A stretch of 24,694 nt of DNA from JBBQVS01 sp038211295 (GCA_038211295.1 JBBQVS010000059.1:1-24694); one strand, 5' to 3'; numbered from the stretch's first letter, positions 15,982 through 23,380 are shown. Notes: generated from the letters alone by a model not told the origin. Program-made: numbers and translations.

Positions 15982-16209
15982 TCACCCAAACCCGCGCGTC
16001 TTCAAAAACTTCACTGACGCGCTCGCAAGTTCTTCAGGTGTGCCTTACGGCAACCAGGACTTACAGCCTGTAGCGTCGTCTGAAACGATGTCGCAAATCT
16101 GTTTGAGTCGTACCTCTGCCTCAATAGCACAGGCATCGACGGGATTGAGTATCTGGACAAAACGCTCGCTATCAACTTGCCCGGAGATAGGTCGATACAG
16201 ACCAGGGTA
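15982..16209 (-). pseudogene. Decayed 3' end of an unidentified gene with in-frame stops
   Basis: On the - strand one frame reads like protein over 76 codons. It runs YPGLYRPISGQVDSERF, then VQILNPVDACAIEAEVRLKQ, then ICDIVSDDATGCKSWLP. It is broken by TAA (complement of 16045-16047), continues GTPEELASASVKFLKTRGFG, and ends at TGA (15982-15984). Upstream the same frame stops at TAG (16210-16212) and TGA. The sequence after the internal TAA looks as coding as that before it, as expected for a once-intact C-terminus that gained a nonsense mutation. I do not recognise the family. The rest of the 443-bp gap to the aminotransferase gene (16213-16391) shows no gene, only an AT-rich stretch with a weak AAGAG/CTCTT hairpin near 16358-16380 that may help end the aminotransferase transcript. 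Confidence 0.55.
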
Positions 16210-16391
16210 CTATCAGGTGTTTGTCTAACAGACATAAAAATGCATCATCGCACCTTTTCATCGCTATTGCTATGTATAATATAGGAGAGCCGCTGCTTGT
16301 TTGGACTTCTCTGTCCATTTTTCTATTGTAGCTAGTCACTACGCAGAAAAGCAAAGGAAAGAGCTATACATTACTCTTATAATTTTTTCCG

Positions 16392-17501
16392 CTACACGAG
16401 TGTCGCCAATCTTCTAATACCCTCTTCGATCTGCTCTGGTGTCAAAGCACAGAAAGGCAGGCGCACAAAGCGTTTCCCCATTTCATCTTCGCTCCCCTCA
16501 AGTGTGTCTGCGAAGAAATCGCGTCCGTTCGTCAAAGCTAAGCCAACTGCTTGAGCACGTGCTAAAAATGTCTCGCTCTCCGTCTGCTCCGGTAGAGAGA
16601 TGCTGACAAAGAAGCCGCCCTCTGGTTCCGCGAATGGAATGGATGGCATATGCTTTTTCAAGGCGGAGACAATGCTATTCAGGCGTGGTGTGTAAAGCTG
16701 TTTGAGGCTTTCCAGATTTGAGGCAAAATAGCCGCGTTTATGAAACTCGACAACCGCCGCCTGTGTTGGCAGCACGGGTGCGAGTATTGTATCCTCCGCC
16801 AATTTTGTGAGCTTTTTAACAAGTTCTGCGGGACCAACAAGATAGCCAACACGCAGGGCGGGACTGATTAGCTTACTGTATGAACTGATGGTGAGGACGT
16901 GCTCGGTATTGAGATCGCGTAAGAGCGGGGCCGACTCGCCTTTGTAGCGTAAGGTGCGATACGGAATATCTTCGACAAGCCAGAAATTATGCTTTTGCGC
17001 CAGGTCTACCAGTGCTTGCCGTTTCGCAGCCGATGTTGTGACGCCTGCCGGATTCTGGAAATCGGGAATGACGTACATAAAGGTTGGCACCTGTTTCGCG
17101 AGAGCTTTTTCTAAGGCCGCGAGATCGACGCCATCATGCTCTAAAGGAATACCAATGACTTTTGCCCCGCGTCTGCGGAACGTTTTGATTGCGCGGTCAT
17201 AGCTTGGTTGCTCCACAAATACCACATCACCCATTTTGATGGTGAGCGCAGAAAGCAGGTCTTGCAAATGGAGTGAACCATTGCCAACGATGATTTGATC
17301 GGGCGAGACCGCGTACTGCTCGCTGAGTAAGCGGCGCAGTGGCAAATAGCCGCCGTTGTGTCCATATTGTAGAACCGACCAACCATCGGGAGCTTCTAGC
17401 ACGGCTTGAAAACACTCACTGAGGAGCTTTGTTGGCAGAGCTTCAACGGCGGGAACGCCACGCGTCAACGAAATTTGTTCTGTACTGATGGAACTTTGCA
17501 T
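16392..17501 (-). CDS. PLP-dependent aminotransferase, class I/II (LysN / 2-aminoadipate type)
   Basis: This 369-aa fold-type I aminotransferase transfers amino groups between amino and keto acids using pyridoxal phosphate. Visible landmarks are YGHNGGYLPLRRLLS (residues 46-60), GNGSLHLQDLL (73-83), the PLP-contacting DFQNPAG (147-153), and SSYSKLISPALRVGY with the Schiff-base lysine K210. The length and the GHNGGYLPLR segment match stand-alone relatives of MocR C-terminal domains, such as 2-aminoadipate transaminases; there is no winged-helix N-terminus. The start at 17501 gives MQSSISTEQISLTRGVP, with an AAAGAGAC ribosome site. It is the last gene of a - strand operon behind the MFS transporter and oxidoreductase, 42 nt after the oxidoreductase. 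The substrate cannot be told from sequence. Confidence 0.9.
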   Translation of the reverse strand: MQSSISTEQISLTRGVPAVEALPTKLLSECFQAVLEAPDGWSVLQYGHNGGYLPLRRLLSEQYAVSPDQIIVGNGSLHLQDLLSALTIKMGDVVFVEQPSYDRAIKTFRRRGAKVIGIPLEHDGVDLAALEKALAKQVPTFMYVIPDFQNPAGVTTSAAKRQALVDLAQKHNFWLVEDIPYRTLRYKGESAPLLRDLNTEHVLTISSYSKLISPALRVGYLVGPAELVKKLTKLAEDTILAPVLPTQAAVVEFHKRGYFASNLESLKQLYTPRLNSIVSALKKHMPSIPFAEPEGGFFVSISLPEQTESETFLARAQAVGLALTNGRDFFADTLEGSEDEMGKRFVRLPFCALTPEQIEEGIRRLATLV

Positions 17502-17516
17502 GATGTCTCTTTCTTT

Positions 17517-17531
17517 GCCATATTTTATGGC
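17517..17531. repeat. Short hairpin between oxidoreductase and aminotransferase genes
   Basis: GCCATA (17517-17522) and TATGGC (17526-17531) pair around TTT. In the - strand mRNA this places a 6-bp hairpin just upstream of the aminotransferase ribosome site. On the + strand it is followed by CCTTTTT, so it could also stop antisense transcription. Confidence 0.4.
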
Positions 17532-17543
17532 CTTTTTAGTGTT

Positions 17544-18491
17544 TTACGAGTGCCGTAAAACAATTTTGCCCTGTGGCTCACCCGACGCGAGCAGTTGATG
17601 CGCTTGCGCGGCCTGCTCAACCGGAAACGTTCTGGCGATAAGCGGGTTAAGCGCGTTGTCCGCGACGAGTTGTAGCATTTTCTGCTCATTTATGGGAGCC
17701 GTGCGTGCCATACCACCGCCAATGACGGAGACACGTTTCAGCCGCCACGTCTGTGTATTGACCTCTGCCTGTTGCCCGCCAAGATTGCCAATCAACACAA
17801 TTCGCCCGTCGGGAGCGCAGGCGTCAAGGCTTGCTTGTAGGGTTGAGCTAACCAGTTCGACAACGAGGTTAACGCCTCCCTGTTGCTGTAAAGCCTGCCC
17901 AACGTTTTGTTTGTAATGGTCAAGCACGAGGTCAGCCCCCAGCTTTCGTAGCGTTTCGGCTCGTGCGTCGTCGCTCGCGGTTGTTGCGACCCACGCACCG
18001 ATCTGTTTAGCAAGCTGAATCGCAAGCGAACCGACGCCGCTTGAGCCAGCCCAGATCAGCACACGTTCGCCTTTTTGCAAGCTCCCCAGATCGAACAGGC
18101 TTGCCCACGCCGTAGAACCTGCCAGCCCAATCGCGGCTGCTTGCTCGAAGCTGACATTTTCAGGAACACGCGAAAGGTCAGACGCAGGTGCCGCTATTCT
18201 GCTTGCATAGCCACCGCCGCCCTTCGCTGATGATGCGCGGGCGGTGAAAACATGCTCGCCCACATGAAATCCATTCGCGTCAGTAGCCACGATACCCGCC
18301 GCTTCTAAGCCGGGTGTGAATGGAAATGTGTCGATAGGTCTGCTACCGCTTCGTTGAAAAAGGTCAAGCCGATTAACGGTTGTGGCTTTGACCTCGATCA
18401 ATACGTCCGTCGCGGCAGGCGTGGGGTCTGTCACCTCCTGCATCTGTAACACGTCGGGGTCGCCATAGCGTGAAAATTGTACCGCTTTCAT
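17544..18491 (-). CDS. NADPH:quinone oxidoreductase-like MDR family protein (zinc-free)
   Basis: This 315-aa medium-chain dehydrogenase/reductase starts at ATG 18491, where AAGGAG (complement 18499-18504) lies 7 nt upstream; a start at 18509 adds six residues without support. The GroES-like N-terminal domain has PGLEAAGIV (60-68). The Rossmann domain has the nucleotide motif AGSSGVGSLAIQLAK (148-162). The catalytic and structural zinc cysteines of alcohol dehydrogenases are missing, which places it with quinone oxidoreductases and enone reductases (QOR/zeta-crystallin type), using NADPH to reduce quinones or activated double bonds. It is 20 nt after the MFS gene, so the two are probably co-transcribed. 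A detoxification or export-linked role is possible, but the substrate is unknown. Confidence 0.9.
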   Translation of the reverse strand: MKAVQFSRYGDPDVLQMQEVTDPTPAATDVLIEVKATTVNRLDLFQRSGSRPIDTFPFTPGLEAAGIVATDANGFHVGEHVFTARASSAKGGGGYASRIAAPASDLSRVPENVSFEQAAAIGLAGSTAWASLFDLGSLQKGERVLIWAGSSGVGSLAIQLAKQIGAWVATTASDDARAETLRKLGADLVLDHYKQNVGQALQQQGGVNLVVELVSSTLQASLDACAPDGRIVLIGNLGGQQAEVNTQTWRLKRVSVIGGGMARTAPINEQKMLQLVADNALNPLIARTFPVEQAAQAHQLLASGEPQGKIVLRHS

Positions 18492-18511
18492 CGTGTCGCT
18501 CCTTAGCAAAA

Positions 18512-19777
18512 TTATGGCATCGTTACCTGTGTCTCTTCGTTCGTCCTTATTGTATGCATACCGTCCTCTGATTGCAATGGTGCCTGTGGTGTCTGCGAAC
18601 GTTTCGATAGTGTAAGTGTGAAGGGAAGAGTGATAAGTAGACAGATGAGCGCAGGAACAGCCATCCCCCAGCCGATACCGACACGCGCAATCAAGACGCC
18701 CACCAGTACAGGAATAACAATACCGGACGCACCCGCGCTAAAAAAGAGGACGCTGGAAACCGCATCGAGTGCGTGAACAAACCGACGCGAAGCAATTGTC
18801 ATTACGCTTGGGAAGATGGGGCCAAAGAAGAAGCCGACCAGCAAACTTGCGCCGAAGCCCAGCCAGATCAGGTTAGGAAATGCCGCGACCAGCAGACCAG
18901 CCGCCCCGCCGCCAATAAAACTCGTATAGAGTAATTGTGTTTCGCTGAGTAGCCCTCGTTTGAGTGCCTGAGCACCAAGCAACCTTCCCACCGTCAGGCC
19001 GAGCCAGAACAGCGTTGCTGCGGGAGCCGCGATCACAAGCGATACCACCGCGCCCTGACTGATCGCCGTCGTGATCCAATCACCAAAGCTGACTTCCGCC
19101 GCGACATAGAGAAACATTTGCAGTGCCATGAGCCAAAGTATGGACTGCATGAAGATGCCGCGTGTAACCGCACGTTGTGCCTGTTTCTCTGCCGCGACCT
19201 CGCTGCGTTTCGCGAGCGTAGGAACGTACTGTGGAAGTAGCCAGAGCAGCACTACAAGTGCTGTGCCTGTACCAACCGCGAAGGCCCAGGTTGGCTCATG
19301 CAGCGTTTGGAGTGCTAGTGAAAGAAGCAATGGGCCAATCAGCGCACCAAAGCCAAACGCGCTATGAAGATTATTCATCGTCTCGCCAAGTACATCGTGA
19401 AACGTGAGCGTGACGATGACATTGACGCTCACATCCACGAAACTAAAGCCGATACCTAATACAAACTCTGCGGCAAGTAAGAGCGCAAAACTATGAGTCG
19501 AAGGAACAAGTAAAGCCATTGCACCCATTGTGGCCATGCCGCACATCAAGGATACTTTTGAGCCAAAGCGGTTGCTCACGATACCCGCCACAAATACGCC
19601 GCTACTAAAGCCAAGCGAGGCGGCGGTAAATGCCCATCCTGCTACATCCAATGGCACCTGCACATGTTTCGCGATAAGAGAGAGCGTGGGGCCGGGAAGA
19701 ATTGTGACAATCCCCGTTCCTATATAGGCAAGACAGAGTGTAAAAAAGAGTTGTCGTCGTTTATTGTGCTTCTGCAT
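18512..19777 (-). CDS. Major facilitator superfamily transporter
   Basis: This 421-aa inner-membrane transporter has about twelve hydrophobic segments in two halves, separated by a cytoplasmic loop near residues 195-215 (LAKRSEVAAEKQAQR). MFS motif A is recognisable as GIVSNRFGSKVSL (65-77). The pattern GGGAAGLLVAAF and FFFGPIFPSVMTIASRRF resembles the FucP/YbjJ-like branch of sugar and drug transporters, so import of a sugar or export of a small molecule are both open. The hydrophilic C-terminus (about 35 residues) is rich in Gln/Thr. The ribosome site before ATG 19777 is weak (AGAAG). The gene start overlaps by 17 nt the end of a truncated upstream gene, so translation may have been coupled originally. 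It leads the operon with the oxidoreductase and the aminotransferase. Confidence 0.88.
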   Translation of the reverse strand: MQKHNKRRQLFFTLCLAYIGTGIVTILPGPTLSLIAKHVQVPLDVAGWAFTAASLGFSSGVFVAGIVSNRFGSKVSLMCGMATMGAMALLVPSTHSFALLLAAEFVLGIGFSFVDVSVNVIVTLTFHDVLGETMNNLHSAFGFGALIGPLLLSLALQTLHEPTWAFAVGTGTALVVLLWLLPQYVPTLAKRSEVAAEKQAQRAVTRGIFMQSILWLMALQMFLYVAAEVSFGDWITTAISQGAVVSLVIAAPAATLFWLGLTVGRLLGAQALKRGLLSETQLLYTSFIGGGAAGLLVAAFPNLIWLGFGASLLVGFFFGPIFPSVMTIASRRFVHALDAVSSVLFFSAGASGIVIPVLVGVLIARVGIGWGMAVPALICLLITLPFTLTLSKRSQTPQAPLQSEDGMHTIRTNEETQVTMP

Positions 19778-19910
19778 GTTGTTTTTCTTCTAAAAGTGTT
19801 GCCGCGAGTGGCAATATCTGCTTCGTGTCGCCAAGCAGTTCGAGGTCTGTTGCGACACGCGTCGCGCCGACAGAGTGCGCGAAGGTGGCGATGCTGGTGA
19901 AGTTCCTCGT
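19761..19910 (-). pseudogene. 3' remnant of a truncated gene upstream of the MFS transporter
   Basis: The - strand frame from 19910 to the stop at 19761-19763 reads 49 codons that look like a real C-terminus: FTSIATFAHSVGATRVATDL, then ELLGDTKQILPLAATLLEEK, then QHAEAQ. A TAA closes the frame upstream (complement of 19911-19913), and no start or ribosome site is seen, so the 5' part is gone. The stop overlaps the MFS start by 17 nt, the arrangement of a coupled operon gene. I infer that a gene once led this operon and was cut by a deletion whose edge lies near 19910, where sequence of the divergent VOC region begins. The family is not recognised. Confidence 0.5.
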
Positions 19911-20084
19911 TTATGATACAGAGAAGCGGCACTGTTCCCAGTATCGCCCGCAAAGAACACATCTTGCTTTACTATCATCATATCACAGAGTTAGTGGCAA
20001 AACGCTCTAGTGTAAGCGTTCAATTTGCTTCTCTTCAGCATGTTCTTATTTCACCTTTTACTCAAGAAAATTGGGCTATTTTAC

Positions 20085-20113
20085 TTGCTTTTAGAACAAA
20101 TGTTTTATATAAT
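20085..20113 (+). promoter_or_regulatory. Predicted promoter of the VOC protein gene
   Basis: TTGCTT (20085-20090), a 17-bp spacer and a perfect TATAAT (20108-20113). The start would be near 20120, giving a leader of about 70 nt before GTG 20189. This argues against a longer protein start at 19913. Confidence 0.65.
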
Positions 20114-20188
20114 AAGAGAGAGGAATATCAATGGGTCGATCTGCTCTATCGCACCCCTGTAAACGCTAACGTAGAGAGAGATGGTATC

Positions 20189-20647
20189 GTGAAAAAAAGA
20201 AAGACACCTTTAGCAATGGTCTCGGTCTTCGTTGAAGACCAAGACGAGGCCCTGCGATTTTATATCGAGAAGCTTGGTCTTGAGAAGCGTGTAGATATAA
20301 GCTATGGCCCCGGAATGCGGTGGGTGACGGTTGCCCCAAAAGGACAAAGTAAGCCTGAAATCGCGCTTGCGAAGCCGCTCGTTACCGTCCAGAACTCGAC
20401 GTATCTTAAAGAGGTAATGGAACGCGCCGCGCATGGTATCGCGTGGATGTTCGATACCGACGACTGTTGTCAGAGTTACGAAATGCTGCGTGCTCGTGGT
20501 GTAGCATTCATTACCTCGCCTACGAAACAATTGTACGGCGTTGAAGCTGTTTTCGCGGATCCCTACGGCAATATTTTTTCTTTGCTGGAGCCATCACCGG
20601 AAGCTCGTTCACTTGTGCTTGAACACAGAGTTGGCACCGCGGCCTAA
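20189..20647 (+). CDS. VOC (glyoxalase/bleomycin-resistance) superfamily protein
   Basis: This 152-aa protein starts at GTG 20189 with an AGAGAGAG-type ribosome site just upstream. It has the paired beta-alpha-beta-beta-beta modules of the vicinal oxygen chelate fold: MVSVFVEDQDEALRFYIEKLGLEKRVD (residues 10-36) in the first half, and the second-half ending VFADPYGNIFSLLEP (121-135), with the usual DPxGNxFxLxE and a metal-type glutamate E134. A histidine is not obvious at the first metal position. Members bind or modify small electrophiles, antibiotics or aromatic diols; this one cannot be assigned further. The open frame runs back to 19913, but a strong promoter lies inside that extension. 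The gene is monocistronic with a hairpin terminator at 20749. Confidence 0.85.
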   Translation: MKKRKTPLAMVSVFVEDQDEALRFYIEKLGLEKRVDISYGPGMRWVTVAPKGQSKPEIALAKPLVTVQNSTYLKEVMERAAHGIAWMFDTDDCCQSYEMLRARGVAFITSPTKQLYGVEAVFADPYGNIFSLLEPSPEARSLVLEHRVGTAA

Positions 20648-20748
20648 TAGCCCATACACACCAGCTTTTTCAGCAAGGCTCTGTTCTATCGTAGCGACTA
20701 TTCACCGGACGAGGTGCCAGTTGCGTTCTACAGAGACAAGTTTTTCGT

Positions 20749-20780
20749 AAAATAGAGAAATGTCAAAATTGCTCTATTTT
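20749..20780 (+). terminator. Terminator of the VOC gene
   Basis: AAAATAGAG (20749-20757) and CTCTATTTT (20772-20780) form a 9-bp stem with a 14-nt loop. The pyrimidine-rich stretch CTTCTTGCTTTTCTCTT follows. The TTGCTT of the next promoter starts 5 nt later. The 100 nt between the VOC stop and this hairpin hold nothing I can identify. Confidence 0.65.
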
Positions 20781-20784
20781 CTTC

Positions 20785-20813
20785 TTGCTTTTCTCTTACA
20801 TATCAAGTATTAT
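20785..20813 (+). promoter_or_regulatory. Predicted promoter of the S53 peptidase gene
   Basis: TTGCTT (20785-20790), a 17-bp spacer and TATTAT (20808-20813). The transcript would begin near 20820 and carry an unusually long leader of about 250 nt before ATG 21072. Confidence 0.5.
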
Positions 20814-20840
20814 TCTCAGTAGATAGGTGTAGATATCAAA

Positions 20841-20921
20841 ATGAATATTTACGCTGTATCTAAAAAATGCATGTATCTGCTCTTTACGTGTGAATTTCTG
20901 TTGCCAACTTTCACTCAATAA
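20841..20921 (+). CDS. Possible 26-codon upstream ORF in the S53 leader
   Basis: ATG 20841 opens 26 codons (MNIYAVSKKCMYLLFTCEFL...TFTQ) ending at TAA 20919-20921, inside the long leader between the predicted promoter and the peptidase. The ribosome site is poor (AGGTG about 12 nt upstream). It is hydrophobic in the middle. It may be a chance ORF and is listed because it occupies an otherwise unexplained leader. Confidence 0.2.
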   Translation: MNIYAVSKKCMYLLFTCEFLLPTFTQ

Positions 20922-21071
20922 GGGCAAAAGGTACAGGGGCCATCTGACGTTGCTCGTACCAGAGGCTTTCTACATACACTCTTGATGCATATATCTTGTT
21001 GCAAGTCACTAAAGCTTTTTGGTGTGAGCATCTCATCATTTATGTTATTTGTAAAAATGAGAGGATGTTTT

Positions 21072-22457
21072 ATGCGTTTCTCAACTCGTCCAAAGGTGCG
21101 TATCGCGCTTTCCCTCTTGACTTTGCTCACCATTATGAGTGCTCTGACGTTCGTTGTTCTACGCGAACCGGCAACAAGTGCTCATGCTGCCGGTCTGGGT
21201 GTAAGCAGACTCACGAAAAACATGCACATCAAAGATATCGGCGTGGGCAATCAAGCTCCCTCGGACGCTAATTGTGTCGCGAAAGGCTACCACTGCTATA
21301 GCCCACAGCAAATCCGCAATGCGTATGGTATCGCTCCGCTCATCAACAATGGGTACACTGGCAAAGGGCAGACCATCGTCATCATCGACTCCTATGGTAG
21401 TCCTACAGCGTACCAGGACTTACAGGCGTTTGACGCGGCCTATAGCCTGCCTGATCCGCCTTCGTTTCAGCAACTCGCGCCTATTGGCTCGGTTCCATTC
21501 GACCCGACCAGTGCCGATCAGCTTGGCTGGGCCGAAGAGACTTCGTTAGACATTCAATGGTCACACGCGATGGCACCCGCCGCGAATATCGTTGTGTTGA
21601 CAAGTCCCGTCTCTGAGACACAGGGTGTACAGGGTTTACCAGAGTTTCTCAAACTGGAGCAATATGCCCTTGACCATCATCTGGGAAAGATTATCTCACA
21701 GAGTTGGGGTACAACCGAGAACACTCTCTTCACACCTGCTGGTAAAAAAGTTCTTACCGCGTTCCAGAACTTTTATGAGCGTGCGGTAGACTCCCACGTA
21801 ACCGTTTTTGCTTCATCAGGCGACGCCGGTACTGGCAACCCTGATGTGAATGGGAACACCTATCCCTTCCCAACAGTTGGTTTTCCTGCCTCATCACCTT
21901 TGGTGACTGCGGTTGGTGGTACGACATTGAACGCAGATCTCACTGGTAACTATCAGTCTGAAACCACATGGAATGATGGTGTTGGCAGTGCCACTGGTGG
22001 CGGCATCAGTCAATACTTCAAAGAGCCAAACTATCAGAAGGATAACCTGTCAAAAGCAAATCAGCAGTTGTTGAATGGACATCGCGCCATTCCTGACATC
22101 TCGTATAACGCTGACCCAAATAGCGGCGTGCCAGTTTATCTTGGCTTCTTACCACAGCGTCAACCACGTTTTTACATCTTTGGTGGCACAAGCGCGGGTT
22201 CACCGCAATGGGCTGGTATCATCGCTGACGCCAACCAGAGCGCGGGTCACTCGCTTGGCTTTCTCAATACCGCTCTCTATCGCATTGGCAATAGCAAGGC
22301 GAGTGCCTATAGCTACAACGATATCACCGTTGGTAACAATGCCCAGCTGCCTATCGCGGGCTATAATGCCACACCAGGGTGGGATGCCGCGACAGGCTGG
22401 GGAACGCCCAAGACGGTTGGCCTCGTTCTCAATCTTATCAAGATGCTGAAAAACTAG
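21072..22457 (+). CDS. Secreted S53-family serine-carboxyl peptidase (sedolisin/kumamolisin type)
   Basis: This 461-aa exported peptidase starts at ATG 21072, with GAGAGG (21059-21064) 7 nt upstream; the in-frame ATG at 20982 would put 30 residues ahead of the signal peptide. The signal peptide spans residues 1-39 (cleavage near SAHAA). All S53 catalytic residues are in place: E156 and D160 in WAEETSLDIQW, the oxyanion Asp D251 in ASSGDAG, and the nucleophile S374 in GGTSAGSPQW. The calcium site is also kept: YNDITVGNN (415-423) and GWDAATGWGTP (436-446). S53 enzymes usually carry a propeptide domain of roughly 150-200 residues; here only about 50 residues separate the signal from the catalytic domain (YSPQQIRNAYGI at 76-87). 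It may therefore fold without, or with an unlinked, chaperone domain. It probably acts on proteins outside the cell, with an acidic optimum typical of the family. Confidence 0.92.
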   Translation: MRFSTRPKVRIALSLLTLLTIMSALTFVVLREPATSAHAAGLGVSRLTKNMHIKDIGVGNQAPSDANCVAKGYHCYSPQQIRNAYGIAPLINNGYTGKGQTIVIIDSYGSPTAYQDLQAFDAAYSLPDPPSFQQLAPIGSVPFDPTSADQLGWAEETSLDIQWSHAMAPAANIVVLTSPVSETQGVQGLPEFLKLEQYALDHHLGKIISQSWGTTENTLFTPAGKKVLTAFQNFYERAVDSHVTVFASSGDAGTGNPDVNGNTYPFPTVGFPASSPLVTAVGGTTLNADLTGNYQSETTWNDGVGSATGGGISQYFKEPNYQKDNLSKANQQLLNGHRAIPDISYNADPNSGVPVYLGFLPQRQPRFYIFGGTSAGSPQWAGIIADANQSAGHSLGFLNTALYRIGNSKASAYSYNDITVGNNAQLPIAGYNATPGWDAATGWGTPKTVGLVLNLIKMLKN

Positions 22458-22487
22458 TTCAAGTAGTCAGTTGACAATCAAGGCAAC

Positions 22488-22541
22488 AAAAGAGTGGTCG
22501 TGTGCAAAGGCAATATTGTTTTTGCACACGACCACTCTTTT
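22488..22541 (+). terminator. Strong terminator of the S53 peptidase gene
   Basis: Bases 22488-22508 and 22521-22541 form a perfect 21-bp stem with a 12-nt loop, ending in a T-run (TTTTT). It stands about 30 nt after the stop codon. Confidence 0.9.
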
Positions 22542-22623
22542 TGGAAAAAGTCTAATCTAAAACAAATTCGTAAGGTGACAGTTATGTGTTTTTGCTGGAG
22601 AAGAGTAATAGACTCGTTTAATC

Positions 22624-22652
22624 TTGCTTGTTCGACAGTTATCAGGTACTAT
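22624..22652 (+). promoter_or_regulatory. Possible promoter of the LuxR-type regulator
   Basis: TTGCTT (22624-22629), a 17-bp spacer and TACTAT (22647-22652, four of six consensus). The leader would be about 100 nt. The rest of the 22542-22759 stretch shows no gene. Confidence 0.4.
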
Positions 22653-22759
22653 AGCTAATCTACAGAGAAATTTGGAGTTCATGCAGAGTAATATGAAGTA
22701 TCTGTTTTGCATAAAGCGAAATAGAGAGAAACTTTAAGTTGGTTAAGGGAAAGGATGAT

Positions 22760-23380
22760 ATGGGACTGCATGTTGTTATTGTCGAAAGATGTGAGTCTGT
22801 TCGGGAAGCATTATATATGCTGCTAAAAAATGTTCCAGTTGTCACCACTATCACCAACGTTACAACAATTGCGAGTATGAAAGATACGCTTGCCACTCAC
22901 ATTGTAGACTTGATACTTATCGGACAAGCATTGATTACAGATGTTACAGTATTGTCAGGCAAGCGCTTTGTTATTATCGCAGAAGAAGTGAATCTACAAC
23001 TGTTACAAGCAGTAATCGATTATAATATATGCACCTATCTTTTACGAGAAAATGCTTCTGAAGCCCTTCTAAAAACTGCCTTGCTTCTTACTGAAAAAGA
23101 ATGTACTAATGCGTTTCTTCTTGATACAACTGTACTTTCGGCACTACTTGACGCAACAGGGACGAAGAAAAGTCTAAAAGTTACAGATATTACAATGCTT
23201 ACCGAACGTGAATGCGAGGTGTTATCTTTACTTCATAAAGGACGCAAAAACTGTGAGATCGCAGTGTTGTTAGACATAGAGACAACGACAGTAAGAACAC
23301 ATATTACAAGTGTGCTAAAAAAGTTGGATATTACGCGTTATCAAGTGCCATCGCTTACACTACCTGAGCATTGCCAGTAA
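22760..23380 (+). CDS. NarL/LuxR-type regulator with degenerate receiver domain
   Basis: This 206-aa regulator starts at ATG 22760, behind GGGAAAGG (22747-22754); the in-frame TTG 22739 is less likely. Residues 1-115 follow the receiver fold pattern (VVIVERCESVREALYMLL, then IVDLILIGQAL, FVIIAEE, YNICTYLLRENASEALL). The phosphorylation chemistry is missing: the usual acidic pair is E9-R10, the phosphoacceptor Asp position is G55, the conserved Thr/Ser position is A74 and the Lys position is R96. Residues 146-194 are a good LuxR helix-turn-helix (LTERECEVLSLLHKGRKNCE...TTVRTHITSVLKKLD). It therefore probably binds DNA without phosphorylation control, perhaps through a ligand or partner. No histidine kinase is nearby. 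A strong-SD 28-codon ORF follows about 150 nt downstream. Confidence 0.85.
   Translation: MGLHVVIVERCESVREALYMLLKNVPVVTTITNVTTIASMKDTLATHIVDLILIGQALITDVTVLSGKRFVIIAEEVNLQLLQAVIDYNICTYLLRENASEALLKTALLLTEKECTNAFLLDTTVLSALLDATGTKKSLKVTDITMLTERECEVLSLLHKGRKNCEIAVLLDIETTTVRTHITSVLKKLDITRYQVPSLTLPEHCQ

Noticed and set aside
16011..16235. 74-codon - strand ORF and the overlapping + strand ORF at 16040-16228
   Set aside because: Both are other-frame shadows of the decayed gene at 15982-16209, whose interrupted frame looks much more protein-like.
19913..20188. 92-residue N-terminal extension of the VOC protein
   Set aside because: A TTGCTT-N17-TATAAT promoter lies inside it, the residues show no fold pattern, and VOC homology begins just after GTG 20189.
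20982..21071. Upstream in-frame start of the S53 peptidase
   Set aside because: It would place 30 cysteine-containing residues before an ordinary signal peptide; ATG 21072 has a good ribosome site.
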